Notes: generated by a model from the sequence alone, not told the origin. A DNA stretch of 64,000 nt from Novosphingobium olei (GCF_012927405.1 NZ_JABBGM010000013.1:1-64000), one strand, 5' to 3'. Positions 1 through 8,352 are shown, counted from the first letter of the stretch. A program made the numbers and translations.

Positions 1-504
1 TCGCTGTATTGCTGCTCGGACGGCGTGCGTGGTCGTGGCGCACCCATGACGTATCTGTCCCATACGGCTTCCTTCCATTCCAACGAAAGGATCGCACCAT
101 CAAACCGTGGGATCAAACACCTAGCCATAGGCCGATTGAGACGCCCGGCAGATCATCAAGTGCGGCACATTGACGAAAAACGTCTGCGCCGGAACCCGCG
201 TATCGGCCACCTGGGCATGGCGAAAGTTATGCAGAATGCTGCACCTGCAAAGTGACAATCCGACCGCCTAAACCCATGGACTATCCTGCTGCGGGAGCAG
301 CATCACGAGTGCCCTGGCGCATTTCGTTGGGCGGTTGGGATCAGGATGAAGGCTTGGACCATTGGGCCTGCGCCTTGATGCTTGCGACACCGCTTCGCAA
401 AGGTGTGGCGACGATGCAATCCGGTACAGGATTTACGCTCGCGCAGTTGCGGAGCCTTGCGCATCAGATGCGGTGACCGAGCTGCTATGATCTTTGAGGG
501 GTTT
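1..504. other. Left-edge region with no confident gene
   Basis: I see no recognisable gene here. Short open frames exist on both strands, including a minus-strand frame that begins with an ATG near position 128 and runs off the left edge (about 42 codons, containing WKEAVWDRYVMGAPRPRTP). None matches a family I know. The stretch lies directly beyond the 3' end of tRNA-Arg, a place where genomic islands often insert. It could therefore be an island edge or decayed mobile DNA, but nothing in the sequence proves that. Confidence 0.3.
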
Positions 505-581
505 TGGCGCACCCGACAGGATTCGAACCTGTGGCCTTTGCCTTCGGAGGGCAACGCTCTATCCAGCTGAGCTACGGGTGC
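505..581 (-). tRNA. tRNA-Arg (anticodon CCG)
   Basis: The minus strand folds into a complete cloverleaf. The acceptor arms GCACCCG and CGGGTGC pair, the D arm carries AGCTGGATA, and the anticodon stem TTGCC/GGCAA encloses the loop CTCCGAA, which gives anticodon CCG for the arginine codon CGG. The T arm is ACAGG-TTCGAAT-CCTGT. The discriminator is G, and the CCA end appears to be encoded. The length is 77 nt including CCA. Confidence 0.97.
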
Positions 582-837
582 TTGGTCGGGGTCCACTAGC
601 AGCGGATCGATTAAGGTGCCAGCCCCATCGCACGTGTTTCTCTGCAATGATCCACGTCAGAATCCTTATACGCGCTGAGGCTTAGTTATTTGGAAGGCAG
701 GCCTCTGGTACCATGCCGCCATGGCGAGCGCATTTCATTCGCAGGAGCGGTCATCCGCCCACGCTTCGGCACGATCGGCAGGCCTGCCTGGTTCTGGCCG
801 GGCTGATTTTGGCAGCGGGGCCGGATCGGCGCTTTCG

Positions 838-1155
838 ATGAAATGGGCGGCGCTTCACGACGCGGCGGCGGTGGTTGCCTCGCTTGCTGGTCACCCGCCC
901 GAAGCCCGCAAGGCAGAGATTCGCAATTTTCCTGCTCTTGCCCGCGATGCCGGCGGTTGGCGCTACGACGAGGCCCGTCGCGGGGTCGACGATCTCGCCG
1001 CGATGATGGAGCCGGGGCTTTCTGCCCTGCTCGCCGTTCATGCCCGTGGCCTGTCCGCTGCTCCGGCGGCCCATGCGCTATGGCAGGAGTTCGTTGCAGC
1101 AAGGGCGGTGCTGCTCGAACTTGTACCTCCGCAAGGTTTGAAGCGACTCGGCTGA
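838..1155 (+). CDS. Conserved hypothetical protein upstream of mmcB
   Basis: This is a predicted soluble protein of about 105 residues, rich in alanine, with no signal peptide or membrane segment. The segment beginning MKWAALHDAAAVV looks protein-like. The same frame is open upstream to an ATG at 721, but the extra 39 residues are low-complexity and look untranslated, so I prefer the internal ATG. Neither start has a clear ribosome binding site. I recall similar small proteins beside mmcB in sphingomonads but know no function for them. It ends about 70 bp before mmcB on the same strand. Confidence 0.5.
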   Translation: MKWAALHDAAAVVASLAGHPPEARKAEIRNFPALARDAGGWRYDEARRGVDDLAAMMEPGLSALLAVHARGLSAAPAAHALWQEFVAARAVLLELVPPQGLKRLG

Positions 1156-1195
1156 ACACTTCCGTGTCCAGGCTTATGGCGGGACTGCTTTACGT

Positions 1196-1210
1196 GTTCT
1201 CTCTATGTTC
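1196..1210 (+). promoter_or_regulatory. LexA (SOS) box, GTTC-N7-GTTC
   Basis: GTTCTCTCTATGTTC matches exactly the direct-repeat SOS box GTTC-N7-GTTC known from Caulobacter and other alphaproteobacteria. It ends 14 bp before the preferred mmcB start, so it would overlap the promoter. A TATGCT -10-like element follows at about 1212. That would place transcription start almost at the ATG, so the mRNA may be leaderless. Confidence 0.85.
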
Positions 1211-1224
1211 TTATGCTAGGCGCC

Positions 1225-1734
1225 ATGTCCGAATCACCGGAACTTGTCGCGCTTGATCTCTCTGCATCGGACACCTTTGCGGACGCCCGCTCGGTCGCGC
1301 GAGGCATCTGTCGGTTGTTCGCGCGCAATGACATCTGGTGCCTTACTGAAATGCCGCTGCGGTCAGGCCGTCGCGCGGACCTGATGGGAATCGACGCGAA
1401 GGGGCGAATTGTCATCGTCGAGATCAAGGTCAGTCGGGCCGATCTCCTCGGGGACGCAAAATGGCCTGACTATCTCGAGCATTGCGACCGGTTCTACTGG
1501 GGTCTCGCCCCCCACCTCGATCGCGCGTGCCTGGATGACGCCGCGTTCCTGCCCCACGCCTGCGGAGTGATCGTCGGCGATGGCTATGATGCGGAGATCG
1601 TGCGACCGGCACCGTCGCTGCCGCTGGCGGCGGCGCGGCGGAAGGCGGAGGTGGAACGGCTGGCGCGCGCATCGCTGCGCCGCCAGCTCGTCGGGATGGA
1701 TGCACATTGCGCCGCTTGGGGCGAAGGGCTGTAA
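1225..1734 (+). CDS. mmcB: MmcB family DNA repair protein
   Basis: This 169-residue protein belongs to the MmcB family (COG5321), named for mitomycin C-inducible gene B of Caulobacter, where it is part of the SOS response to crosslinking damage. The sequence has a PD-(D/E)XK nuclease-like core: Asp52 in GRRADLMGID, then Glu66-x-Lys68 in IVIVEIKVS. The family is therefore a predicted nuclease acting on damaged DNA. I chose the ATG giving MSESPELV; an in-frame alternative lies 12 bp upstream. The LexA box just upstream supports both the identity and DNA-damage induction. Confidence 0.9.
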   Translation: MSESPELVALDLSASDTFADARSVARGICRLFARNDIWCLTEMPLRSGRRADLMGIDAKGRIVIVEIKVSRADLLGDAKWPDYLEHCDRFYWGLAPHLDRACLDDAAFLPHACGVIVGDGYDAEIVRPAPSLPLAAARRKAEVERLARASLRRQLVGMDAHCAAWGEGL

Positions 1735-1741
1735 GGCTTGG

Positions 1742-2320
1742 TCAGAGAATTCCGGCGGTACGCGCCAGCAGCCACAGGCCGAGACCCACGAATAGCAATG
1801 CGGCGACGATCCTCACGGCCTTGAGCGGCACGCGACGCAGCAATGCCTCGCCGAGGAACACAGCCGGTACGTTGGCCAGCATCATGCCGAGCGTGGTGCC
1901 CATCGTGACCGCAATCGCATCATGATACTGCGCCCCCAGCGCAATGGTAGCAACCTGCGTCTTGTCGCCAATCTCAACCACGAAGAAGGCAACAAGGGTC
2001 GTGAGAAACGGACCGAAGCGCGATGGCTTCGGGCTTTCGTCATCGTCCATCTTGTCGGGCACCAGCGTCCATAGCCCCATGGCGATGAAGCCGGCGGCGA
2101 CGGCATAGCGGAAGGCGGGCCCGTCCATGAACCCGGCGACTGTCGCGCCAAGAAGTGCGGCAAGGAAATGATTGGCGATGGTCGCGCCGAGGATGCCCGC
2201 TACGATCGGCCAGGGTTTGCGGAAGCGGGCGGCTAGAATGATTGCGAGCAGCTGCGTCTTGTCGCCGATTTCCGCGAGTGCGACGACAGCGGTCGAGGTG
2301 GTCAGGGCTTCGAGAATCAT
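1742..2320 (-). CDS. TMEM165/GDT1 family manganese exporter
   Basis: This 192-residue integral membrane protein is of the UPF0016/GDT1 type. It carries the two signature motifs of the family: EIGDKTQ at residues 17-23 in the first half and again at 116-122 in the second half, separated by an acidic linker (DKMDDDESPKP). About six hydrophobic helices are visible. Bacterial members (MntX-like) export Mn2+ from the cytoplasm. I chose the ATG giving MILEALTTSTAVV rather than the longer frame, because the upstream sequence is the riboswitch leader. The manganese riboswitch strongly supports a manganese-efflux role. Confidence 0.9.
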   Translation of the reverse strand: MILEALTTSTAVVALAEIGDKTQLLAIILAARFRKPWPIVAGILGATIANHFLAALLGATVAGFMDGPAFRYAVAAGFIAMGLWTLVPDKMDDDESPKPSRFGPFLTTLVAFFVVEIGDKTQVATIALGAQYHDAIAVTMGTTLGMMLANVPAVFLGEALLRRVPLKAVRIVAALLFVGLGLWLLARTAGIL

Positions 2321-2399
2321 GGGCTTTCCACGGGGCCGGGCGAACCAGTCGAGACAAACGACAACCGCGCCCTTCCGCCCGGCCGGACGAAAAGCGCCG

Positions 2400-2530
2400 T
2401 TGCCATTGGTCTCGCCCAAAGCCTGCCGCAGGTCCGGCGTGCTTTGCCTGCGCCATGGCCTCTCGGCCAAGCATGTTGACGCATCGGGATCCGCTGGCTG
2501 CGCGGACGGCTACTCCCCAAGTGACGGACA
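2400..2530 (-). promoter_or_regulatory. yybP-ykoY manganese riboswitch
   Basis: On the minus strand, the leader of the GDT1-family gene contains the hallmark conserved blocks of the yybP-ykoY RNA in order. These are CTTGGGGAGTAGCC (about 2521-2508), CGTCAACATGCTTGGC (about 2482-2466) and TTTGGGCGAGACC (about 2421-2408). This RNA class binds Mn2+ and switches on efflux genes. The 3' edge lies about 80 nt before the start codon, leaving room for an expression platform that controls either termination or translation. Confidence 0.92.
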
Positions 2531-2665
2531 GGGCCATAGGCAAGGTCCGAACGGACGGCAAGTCCTCCTTTGCACATGCGGATATAGCTGCCATAGGCCG
2601 CCGCGCGGCGCCGAACCGGCACCCCACGCGGGGACCGGGTGTCGCACCTTTGCAGGAGAACGACT

Positions 2666-4060
2666 GTGACCAACAGAGTTGTCCTGTCCGCGCTTGTCGT
2701 GGCAGGCCTGACCGCGAGCCCCGCTTTGGCAAGGCAGGCGCCGTTGACGCACTTCTTGGGTGCGACCGATGATCTTCAGATCAGCGCTTCGGTCCGCACC
2801 CGCCTTGAAGGCATCGACAACCAGTTCCGCGCTGCTGGTCCGGATGCGGATTCGATGCTTTCGATCCGCACGGACGTTGCTGCAGAATATGACGCTGGAC
2901 CTGTGCGGTTCGGAGCCGAGGTCATCGATAGCCGGGCCTACCTGCAGCGGTCGAACTCAACGGCCGGAACCGGTGAAGTCAACACCTTCGAACCCGTCCA
3001 GGCTTTCGTGCGATTCGAACTCGGTGACCATGGTTCGGGCGCTTTCGGCAAGGGTGCGAAGGCGGGGCACGGACTGCTGACCCTTGGTCGCTTCACCATG
3101 GACATCGGTGGTCGTCGCCTCGTTGCGCGCAATCGCTTTCGCAACACGACCAATGCTTTCACCGGCGTCGAGGGCGATTGGACCACGGCAGGTGGCGTGC
3201 GCGCGATCGGCTTCTGGACGATGCCCCAGATCCGCTTGCCCGATGCCGCGGTGGAAATCGCCGACAACAAGGTCAGGCTCGACCGCGAATCAACCGACCT
3301 GCAGTTCTTCGGCGGCGATGTCACCGTCCCGGGAATGTTTGGCGGCTCGGTCGAAGGCTATGCGTTTCGTCTCGTCGAGCGAGATCGTCCTGATCTGCCA
3401 ACCCGCAATCGTCGCCTCTGGACGATCGGCACCAGGCTCTTTGCCAAGCCGGCCAAGAGCAGATTCGATCATGATTTCGAGCTGGCGTGGCAGGGCGGCA
3501 AGGCGCGCCGCTCTGCTTTGATCGCCGATGTCACTGACCTCAAAGTGTCGGCCTGGCTGGTCCATGCGGAAGCGGGCTACACATTCGAAGGCAAATGGTC
3601 GCCGCGCGTGTCCGGGCTGTTTGATGCGGCGAGCGGCGATTCGGGCCGTGTCGGGGCATATCGCCGTTTCGACACGCTGTTCGGAGCGCGCCGTTCGGAG
3701 TTTGGGCCGACCGGATTGTTCGGCGCGCTGCAGCGCTCGAACATCATTTCGCCCGGCTTGCGAGGTGAGGCGAGCCCGTTTGCGCGGCTCGAGCTGATGA
3801 CCGCAGCACGGATTGCCTGGGCCGAGAACGTGCATGATACGTTTGCCACGACCGGCGTGCGCGATGCGAGCGGAGCTTCTGGGCGCTACGCCGCCGCGCA
3901 GATCGAAGGTCGCATTCGCTACGCGATCGTTCCTGGCCTGCTGCAGTCGGAAGTGGGTGCCGTCGCCCTGTTCAAGGGCCGCCTGCTGCGCGACGCACCA
4001 AACGGGCGCGCCAACGGCAACACGCTTTACGGCTATTGGGATCTGACGCTCAGCCTGTAG
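2666..4060 (+). CDS. Alginate export family outer-membrane protein
   Basis: This is a predicted 464-residue outer-membrane beta-barrel of the alginate-export (AlgE-like porin) type. The GTG start is chosen because AGGAG lies 7 nt upstream and it gives a clean signal peptide (VTNRVVLSALVVAGLTASPALA). The mature protein alternates hydrophobic and polar residues in strand-like fashion and ends in YGYWDLTLSL, a barrel-type C terminus. Family members in sphingomonads are annotated this way even without alginate genes, so the true substrate is unknown. It is divergent from the riboswitch-controlled exporter gene. Confidence 0.8.
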   Translation: MTNRVVLSALVVAGLTASPALARQAPLTHFLGATDDLQISASVRTRLEGIDNQFRAAGPDADSMLSIRTDVAAEYDAGPVRFGAEVIDSRAYLQRSNSTAGTGEVNTFEPVQAFVRFELGDHGSGAFGKGAKAGHGLLTLGRFTMDIGGRRLVARNRFRNTTNAFTGVEGDWTTAGGVRAIGFWTMPQIRLPDAAVEIADNKVRLDRESTDLQFFGGDVTVPGMFGGSVEGYAFRLVERDRPDLPTRNRRLWTIGTRLFAKPAKSRFDHDFELAWQGGKARRSALIADVTDLKVSAWLVHAEAGYTFEGKWSPRVSGLFDAASGDSGRVGAYRRFDTLFGARRSEFGPTGLFGALQRSNIISPGLRGEASPFARLELMTAARIAWAENVHDTFATTGVRDASGASGRYAAAQIEGRIRYAIVPGLLQSEVGAVALFKGRLLRDAPNGRANGNTLYGYWDLTLSL

Positions 4061-4073
4061 GCAAGGCGTTACG

Positions 4074-5849
4074 CTACTGTGCGACCGCCGCTCCTTCGCT
4101 GCGCGGATCGGCTGCGCCCATCCAGCGATCGCCCACGCGGACGATGGCGTTGGTCTTCAGCGGCATTTCGATCGGCATCACCTTCACGTGGCCGAGTGCA
4201 ACGAGCGCGGGCACCATCTGTTCAAGCGAGGAGCCCTTCTCGACGAAGACCGTCTCACCACCGGGCGCAAACAGGACCGGCAGGGCAATCGCGCGCCCTA
4301 CGGGCAACCCCCAGTCAAGCACGCCGATGATCGTCTTGATCACCTGGACGGGAATCGTCGCACCCCCGGCGGCACCAACCGCCATCACGAGCTTGCCATC
4401 GGGGCCATAGATCAGTGTCGGTGCCATCGAGCTGCGCGGACGCTTGCCCGCCTCTACACGATTGGCCGTGGCCAGACCGTCCTTGTCGGGCACGATGTTG
4501 AAGTCGGTGAGCTCGTTGTTGAGGAAGTAGCCATTGACCACCAGGCCCGAGCCGAACGCGCTCTCGATTGTCGAGGTGTAGCTGATCGCGTTGCCCTTCG
4601 TGTCGATGACCACGAAGTGCGAGGTGCCATGTTCTTCTTGCGGCGGCGCCGGCGCAAGGCGCGCCGTCGGCTGGGGCGGTGTGCCGGCCGCGACGGACGG
4701 CATTGTTGCCGAAGCCGATATCAGCGCGGATCGCTGGGCAAGATAGGTGGGATCGGTCAACCCCTGAACCGGCACCGACACGAAACCGGGATCGGCGAGG
4801 TAACGGTCGCGGTCGGCATAGGCGAGACGCTCCGATTCGGCGAGCAAGTGCCATGCGACCGGATTGTCTGGCCCCAGCGCCTTGAGATCGAACCGTTCGA
4901 GCTGCTTGAGCACGGCATAGACGGTCGTGGCGCCCGAAGACGGCGGGCCCATGCCGCAGATGCGCCAGACGCGATACTGGCCGCACACCGGGGCACGCGC
5001 TACGGCTTGGTAGCTGGCGATGTCCGCGGTCGTCATCGGTGCCGGGTTGCGCGGCGCCGTGCCGACCTTGGCCGCGATCGTGGTGGCATTGTCACCGGCA
5101 TAGAAGGCGGATGCGCCGCGTGCGGAAACGGTCTCTAGGAAATCGGCGAGCGCGGGGTTCCGGACCAGCGTGCCGACCGGCTTGGGTTTGCCATCCTCGC
5201 CGTAATACAGCGCCTTTCCAGCGGGATCGAGCGCACCGGTGCCGGGAAAGCGCGAAAGCATCATATACAGCCGCGGCGTGACGACGAAACCTTCGCGCGC
5301 CAGCCGGATCGCGGGCTGAAACAGGGTGCGCCACGCGATCAAGCCGTGCCTTTCGTGCGCAAGCGCCACGAGCCGGAGCGACCCCGGCACGCCGACGCTG
5401 CGGCCGCCCGGAATTGCCTCGCCGATCGGGAGCGGCTTGTCGCCGACGTAGAACCACTTGGGGTTTGCAGCTGCTGGCGCGACTTCACGGCCATCGATCG
5501 TTTCGACATTGCCAGCTGCATCGCCAGAGACGAGGAAGCCGCCTCCGCCGATGCCCGAACTCTGCGGTTCGACCACCGTCAGCGCGAGCATGGTGGCGAT
5601 CGCCGCGTCGGTTGCAGATCCGCCAAGCCGCAGCATCTGCGCGCCAGCATCGGCCGCGCGCGGATCGGCAGCCGAGACAAGGCCGCGTTCTCCGACCGTC
5701 ACGCTGTCTGCCTGGCCGGCCACCGGTGGGACGGCAGGCGCCGCCACCAGCTCGAACGGCGATTGGGCCGGCATGGCGCAGGCGGCAAGGGCGGCGGTTG
5801 CAGCTAGGGGCGCGAGCCGGGCGAACGCATAGGGCAGTCGAGGCGTCAT
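4074..5849 (-). CDS. ggt: Gamma-glutamyltransferase, lipoprotein form
   Basis: This is a 591-residue gamma-glutamyltranspeptidase, which hydrolyses or transfers the gamma-glutamyl group of glutathione in the periplasm. It is made as a proenzyme that cleaves itself before the catalytic Thr. The nucleophile is Thr409 in EEHGTSHF. Other family blocks are the N-terminal SSGIGGGGF and the PRSSMAPT and GAAGGATIPV segments. The N terminus has a lipobox (LAAC, Cys24), so the enzyme is probably membrane-anchored. It begins 10 bp after pyrD on the same strand, so the two are probably co-transcribed. Confidence 0.93.
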   Translation of the reverse strand: MTPRLPYAFARLAPLAATAALAACAMPAQSPFELVAAPAVPPVAGQADSVTVGERGLVSAADPRAADAGAQMLRLGGSATDAAIATMLALTVVEPQSSGIGGGGFLVSGDAAGNVETIDGREVAPAAANPKWFYVGDKPLPIGEAIPGGRSVGVPGSLRLVALAHERHGLIAWRTLFQPAIRLAREGFVVTPRLYMMLSRFPGTGALDPAGKALYYGEDGKPKPVGTLVRNPALADFLETVSARGASAFYAGDNATTIAAKVGTAPRNPAPMTTADIASYQAVARAPVCGQYRVWRICGMGPPSSGATTVYAVLKQLERFDLKALGPDNPVAWHLLAESERLAYADRDRYLADPGFVSVPVQGLTDPTYLAQRSALISASATMPSVAAGTPPQPTARLAPAPPQEEHGTSHFVVIDTKGNAISYTSTIESAFGSGLVVNGYFLNNELTDFNIVPDKDGLATANRVEAGKRPRSSMAPTLIYGPDGKLVMAVGAAGGATIPVQVIKTIIGVLDWGLPVGRAIALPVLFAPGGETVFVEKGSSLEQMVPALVALGHVKVMPIEMPLKTNAIVRVGDRWMGAADPRSEGAAVAQ

Positions 5850-5859
5850 GGCGCGCACG

Positions 5860-6891
5860 CTATGCGCTGCCGACGGCCTCGGCAATGCTGGTAAGGCCTT
5901 CGGCGCGCACCCTTTCTGCCAGGCCGCGAACGATCCTGCGGGCAAGGCCTGGTCCTTCATAGACCATCGCGCTGTAGATCTGGACCAGGCTGGCGCCTGC
6001 GCGGATGCGTTCCCAGGCATCGTCCACGGTTGCTATTCCGCCCACGCCAATTAGCGGAATTTGCCCGCCGCTCGCCAAGCGGAAGTCACGCAAGCGTTCC
6101 AGGGCCAGCGATTTGAGCGGAGCACCGGACAGCCCCCCGGTTTCGCTGCCAAGCGGCGAGCGAAGGCCCGGACGGGAGATCGTCGTGTTGGAAACGATCA
6201 GTGCATCCAGCCGCTTGTCGAGCGCGATCCTGCAGATGGCATCGATGTCGCTGCGGGCAAGATCGGGGGCGAGCTTCAGGAAGATGGGCGTGGGATGCGC
6301 CGCACGCGCCTCGATCACCGCGTCAAGCAGTTCGCCAAGCGCGCTTTCGTCCTGCAACGCCCGAAGCCCCGGCGTATTGGGCGAGGAGATGTTGACAGTA
6401 AGATAGTTGGCAAGCGGCGCCATGATTCGCGTCATCTGCGCGTAATCAGCCACTCGGTCGGGTGAATCCTTGTTGGCGCCAATGTTTGCGCCGAGCATGC
6501 CGGGCCGCCCTTGGCGCCGCCCAAGGCGTCCGGCGACCGCTTGCGCACCGTCGTTGTTGAAGCCCATCCGATTGATCACTGCGCGGTCTTCGACGAGGCG
6601 GAACAGGCGCGGCTTGGGATTGCCTTCCTGCGGGCGTGGCGTAACCGTGCCGATCTCCACGAAGCCGAAGCCGAGGTCGAACAATTCGTCGGCGACCTCG
6701 GCATTCTTGTCGAACCCGGGTGCCAGTCCAACCGGATTGGGAAAAACGAGCCCCGCAACGCGCTGCGCCAGCGCGGGCTCAGGCGGGGCAGGGCGGCCCA
6801 TCGGCAATGTCTTGAGCGCAGAAATTGTCAGGCGATGCGCAGGCTCGGCGGGAAGGCGGAAAAGCAACGGCCTGACGGCTTGGTAAAGCAT
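5860..6891 (-). CDS. pyrD: Dihydroorotate dehydrogenase (quinone), class 2
   Basis: This 343-residue flavoenzyme oxidises dihydroorotate to orotate in pyrimidine synthesis and passes electrons to quinone at the inner membrane. It has the N-terminal membrane-associating helix typical of class 2 (MLYQAVRPLLFRLPAEPAHR), the FMN-binding blocks NPVGLAPGFDKN and NRMGFNNDG, the catalytic-loop region TVNISSPNTPGLR and the C-terminal LIGVGGIATVDDAW. The open frame extends much further upstream, but this ATG matches the family N terminus. It heads a two-gene unit with ggt. Confidence 0.95.
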   Translation of the reverse strand: MLYQAVRPLLFRLPAEPAHRLTISALKTLPMGRPAPPEPALAQRVAGLVFPNPVGLAPGFDKNAEVADELFDLGFGFVEIGTVTPRPQEGNPKPRLFRLVEDRAVINRMGFNNDGAQAVAGRLGRRQGRPGMLGANIGANKDSPDRVADYAQMTRIMAPLANYLTVNISSPNTPGLRALQDESALGELLDAVIEARAAHPTPIFLKLAPDLARSDIDAICRIALDKRLDALIVSNTTISRPGLRSPLGSETGGLSGAPLKSLALERLRDFRLASGGQIPLIGVGGIATVDDAWERIRAGASLVQIYSAMVYEGPGLARRIVRGLAERVRAEGLTSIAEAVGSA

Positions 6892-7063
6892 CCTGAGCGG
6901 GATCCATCGAGCTTGGAAGAGGTGTTCGACGCTATCGCTGTTGCGCTGCACCACGCCAAGACCGTTTTGTTGCCATTTGAGTGCATAATGTCTTGGCTTG
7001 CGAGATTTCGCGAACCCTGTTGCACGTGCGCAACCGATTTTGTCGAATCCGTACAATTCTCGA
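6892..7063. promoter_or_regulatory. Divergent intergenic region between pyrD and RNA/araC
   Basis: No coding sequence is evident. A TACAAT box at 7052-7057 is a good -10 candidate for plus-strand transcription, although no convincing -35 element precedes it. Two direct copies of TCGAATC (7043-7049 and 7060-7066) flank that box with a 17 bp period. The pyrD promoter must also lie here, but I could not place it. Confidence 0.4.
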
Positions 7064-7171
7064 ATCGGTCCTTGCCTTAGTACGGCCCTGCGACCCGAAG
7101 GGCTCGGTGCAGCGATGTATCGGGTTCTCGACTTTAGGGCGGCCGTGCCCCTGGCGCGGCCGCCTTTTTTT
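7064..7171 (+). ncRNA. Candidate small RNA or structured leader ending in an intrinsic terminator
   Basis: A segment of about 108 nt lies between a TACAAT -10-like box and a strong terminator and contains no plausible reading frame. Inside it, ACCCGA (7093-7098) can pair with TCGGGT (7120-7125), or CCGA can pair with TCGG more locally (7095-7107), so two alternative folds exist. It does not match SRP RNA, 6S RNA or tmRNA as far as I can recognise. It could be a free small RNA, or an attenuating leader of the downstream AraC gene. The 5' end is approximate. Confidence 0.5.
7138..7171 (+). terminator. Strong intrinsic terminator
   Basis: A 12 bp stem (GGCGGCCGTGCC with GGCGCGGCCGCC, one G-T wobble) closes a 3 nt CCT loop and is followed by seven T residues. 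It lies on the plus strand, where no upstream protein gene exists, which is the main reason to suspect an RNA gene or attenuator here. Confidence 0.88.
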
Positions 7172-7251
7172 CCTTTCCCTGTCGGGCATTGGCTTGACAG
7201 CCGCTTCGTATTGCCGATTTGTTCGCGCAAATGGGGCGCAATACGACAACC

Positions 7252-8229
7252 ATGGACCATCAGGAGCGCGATCGGGCCGAGGCTTTCGAGCGGCGCCGAG
7301 CCGAATTGGCACGTCGTCCGCTAACCAGCGCTGCGCTTATCAAGCTTGAATACATCCCGGTGCCCGAACCGCTGGCGCCGTTCATTACGACCTTCTTCCA
7401 CTTCACTTGCGATGAGCAGCTCATCTCGGACCTGCGTCCGGCGAGCGCCGGCCTGCTCATCTTCTTTCTGCGCGGGCATGGCGAACTGTTCGTCCGCGAC
7501 GGGACGATCGACGCTAGCCATCCGGCAAGCCTCGTTACGCCGCTTTCGGCGGCCGCGCCGATCCTGGTCGACGGTCCCTGGCACGTGTTTGGCGCGGCAA
7601 TCAGCCCGCTCGGCTGGGGTGCGCTGACCGCCGGCCTTTCGGCGGCCGAGCACGCCAACCGCCTGCTTGATGCCGGCAGCGTGATCGATCCATCGCTGAC
7701 CAAATTCGCGCATGACCTTGCCGCACGTTACAATGCAACCGGCGATACGCCCGGGCTTTCTGGAGATGAGATGGCGGAGCTTGCGTCCGCCGTGCTTCAG
7801 CCTTTGCTCCGACCTGTGCCGGCAGCGCACGTGCGGCTGATCGGTATCGTGGCTGAATGGCTGGGCGGTGCACTTTCCCCGATGGTGGAAGATCTGGCGT
7901 CGCGCTCGCCATATTCGCCTCGGCAGCTTCAGCGCCTTGTCGACCAGTATTTCGGACTGCCGCCCAAGCAGCTTGCGCGAAAGTATCGCGCCTTGCGAGC
8001 CGCAGCGCTGCTCGGTCATCCTGACACGCCGCCGGATCAGATCGCCGCCGTCGAAGAGCAGTTCTACGACCAGTCGCATATGATCCGGGAATTGCGCCTC
8101 TTTGCCGGGCGGACCCCCGCACGGTTGGGCGCGCCCGACGCGCCCGTCCTTTCGGCTCTGCTCGACTTGCGCAATTTCCAGGAAGTGAGCCCCAGCTTCG
8201 CGGCTTTGCCGGACGGCTTCGGCGCCTGA
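7252..8229 (+). CDS. AraC family transcriptional regulator
   Basis: This is a predicted cytoplasmic regulator of about 325 residues. The N-terminal two thirds resemble the sensor domain of AraC proteins (GLLIFFLRGHGELFVRDG), and the C terminus is an AraC helix-turn-helix pair (SPYSPRQLQRLVDQYFGLPPKQLARKYR). Three starts are possible (TTG 7219, ATG 7231, ATG 7252), and none has a clear ribosome binding site. The last is used because it leaves a leader clear of the terminator. Ligand and targets are unknown. It stands alone, just upstream of the SUF operon promoter. Confidence 0.8.
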   Translation: MDHQERDRAEAFERRRAELARRPLTSAALIKLEYIPVPEPLAPFITTFFHFTCDEQLISDLRPASAGLLIFFLRGHGELFVRDGTIDASHPASLVTPLSAAAPILVDGPWHVFGAAISPLGWGALTAGLSAAEHANRLLDAGSVIDPSLTKFAHDLAARYNATGDTPGLSGDEMAELASAVLQPLLRPVPAAHVRLIGIVAEWLGGALSPMVEDLASRSPYSPRQLQRLVDQYFGLPPKQLARKYRALRAAALLGHPDTPPDQIAAVEEQFYDQSHMIRELRLFAGRTPARLGAPDAPVLSALLDLRNFQEVSPSFAALPDGFGA

Positions 8230-8236
8230 CTCAAAG

Positions 8237-8258
8237 GGCAGGGGGCATCTTGCCTGCC
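8237..8258 (+). terminator. Possible hairpin terminator after araC gene
   Basis: GGCAGG and CCTGCC can form a 6 bp stem around a 10 nt loop just after the AraC stop codon. There is no T-run, so it is only a weak terminator candidate. Confidence 0.3.
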
Positions 8259-8263
8259 GCGGC

Positions 8264-8320
8264 TTGCCATTGAAGGGCGCGGGGACTACATAACTGGAAC
8301 GATCTGGTCCAAGTTTGACC
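8264..8320 (+). promoter_or_regulatory. suf operon promoter and candidate Rrf2 operator
   Basis: TTGCCA (8264-8269) and TACATA (8287-8292) are separated by 17 bp, giving a good sigma-70-type promoter. Just downstream, GGTC-N7-GACC (8306-8320) forms an inverted repeat positioned to block transcription. It is a candidate binding site for the Rrf2 regulator encoded first in the operon, although it is not a textbook IscR site. Confidence 0.55.
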
Positions 8321-8352
8321 GCCCGTCCGATTCTCAGCGGATTGCCTGAACG

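Noticed and set aside
252..476. A 74-codon plus-strand frame that looks fairly protein-like
   Set aside because: It has no ribosome binding site, family match or supporting context, and it ends just before the tRNA gene, so I left it out.
7064..7171. 6S RNA, SRP RNA or tmRNA
   Set aside because: The characteristic motifs are absent: there is no SRP GGAAGGAAGCAGCC loop, no large 6S-type duplex and no tmRNA tag.
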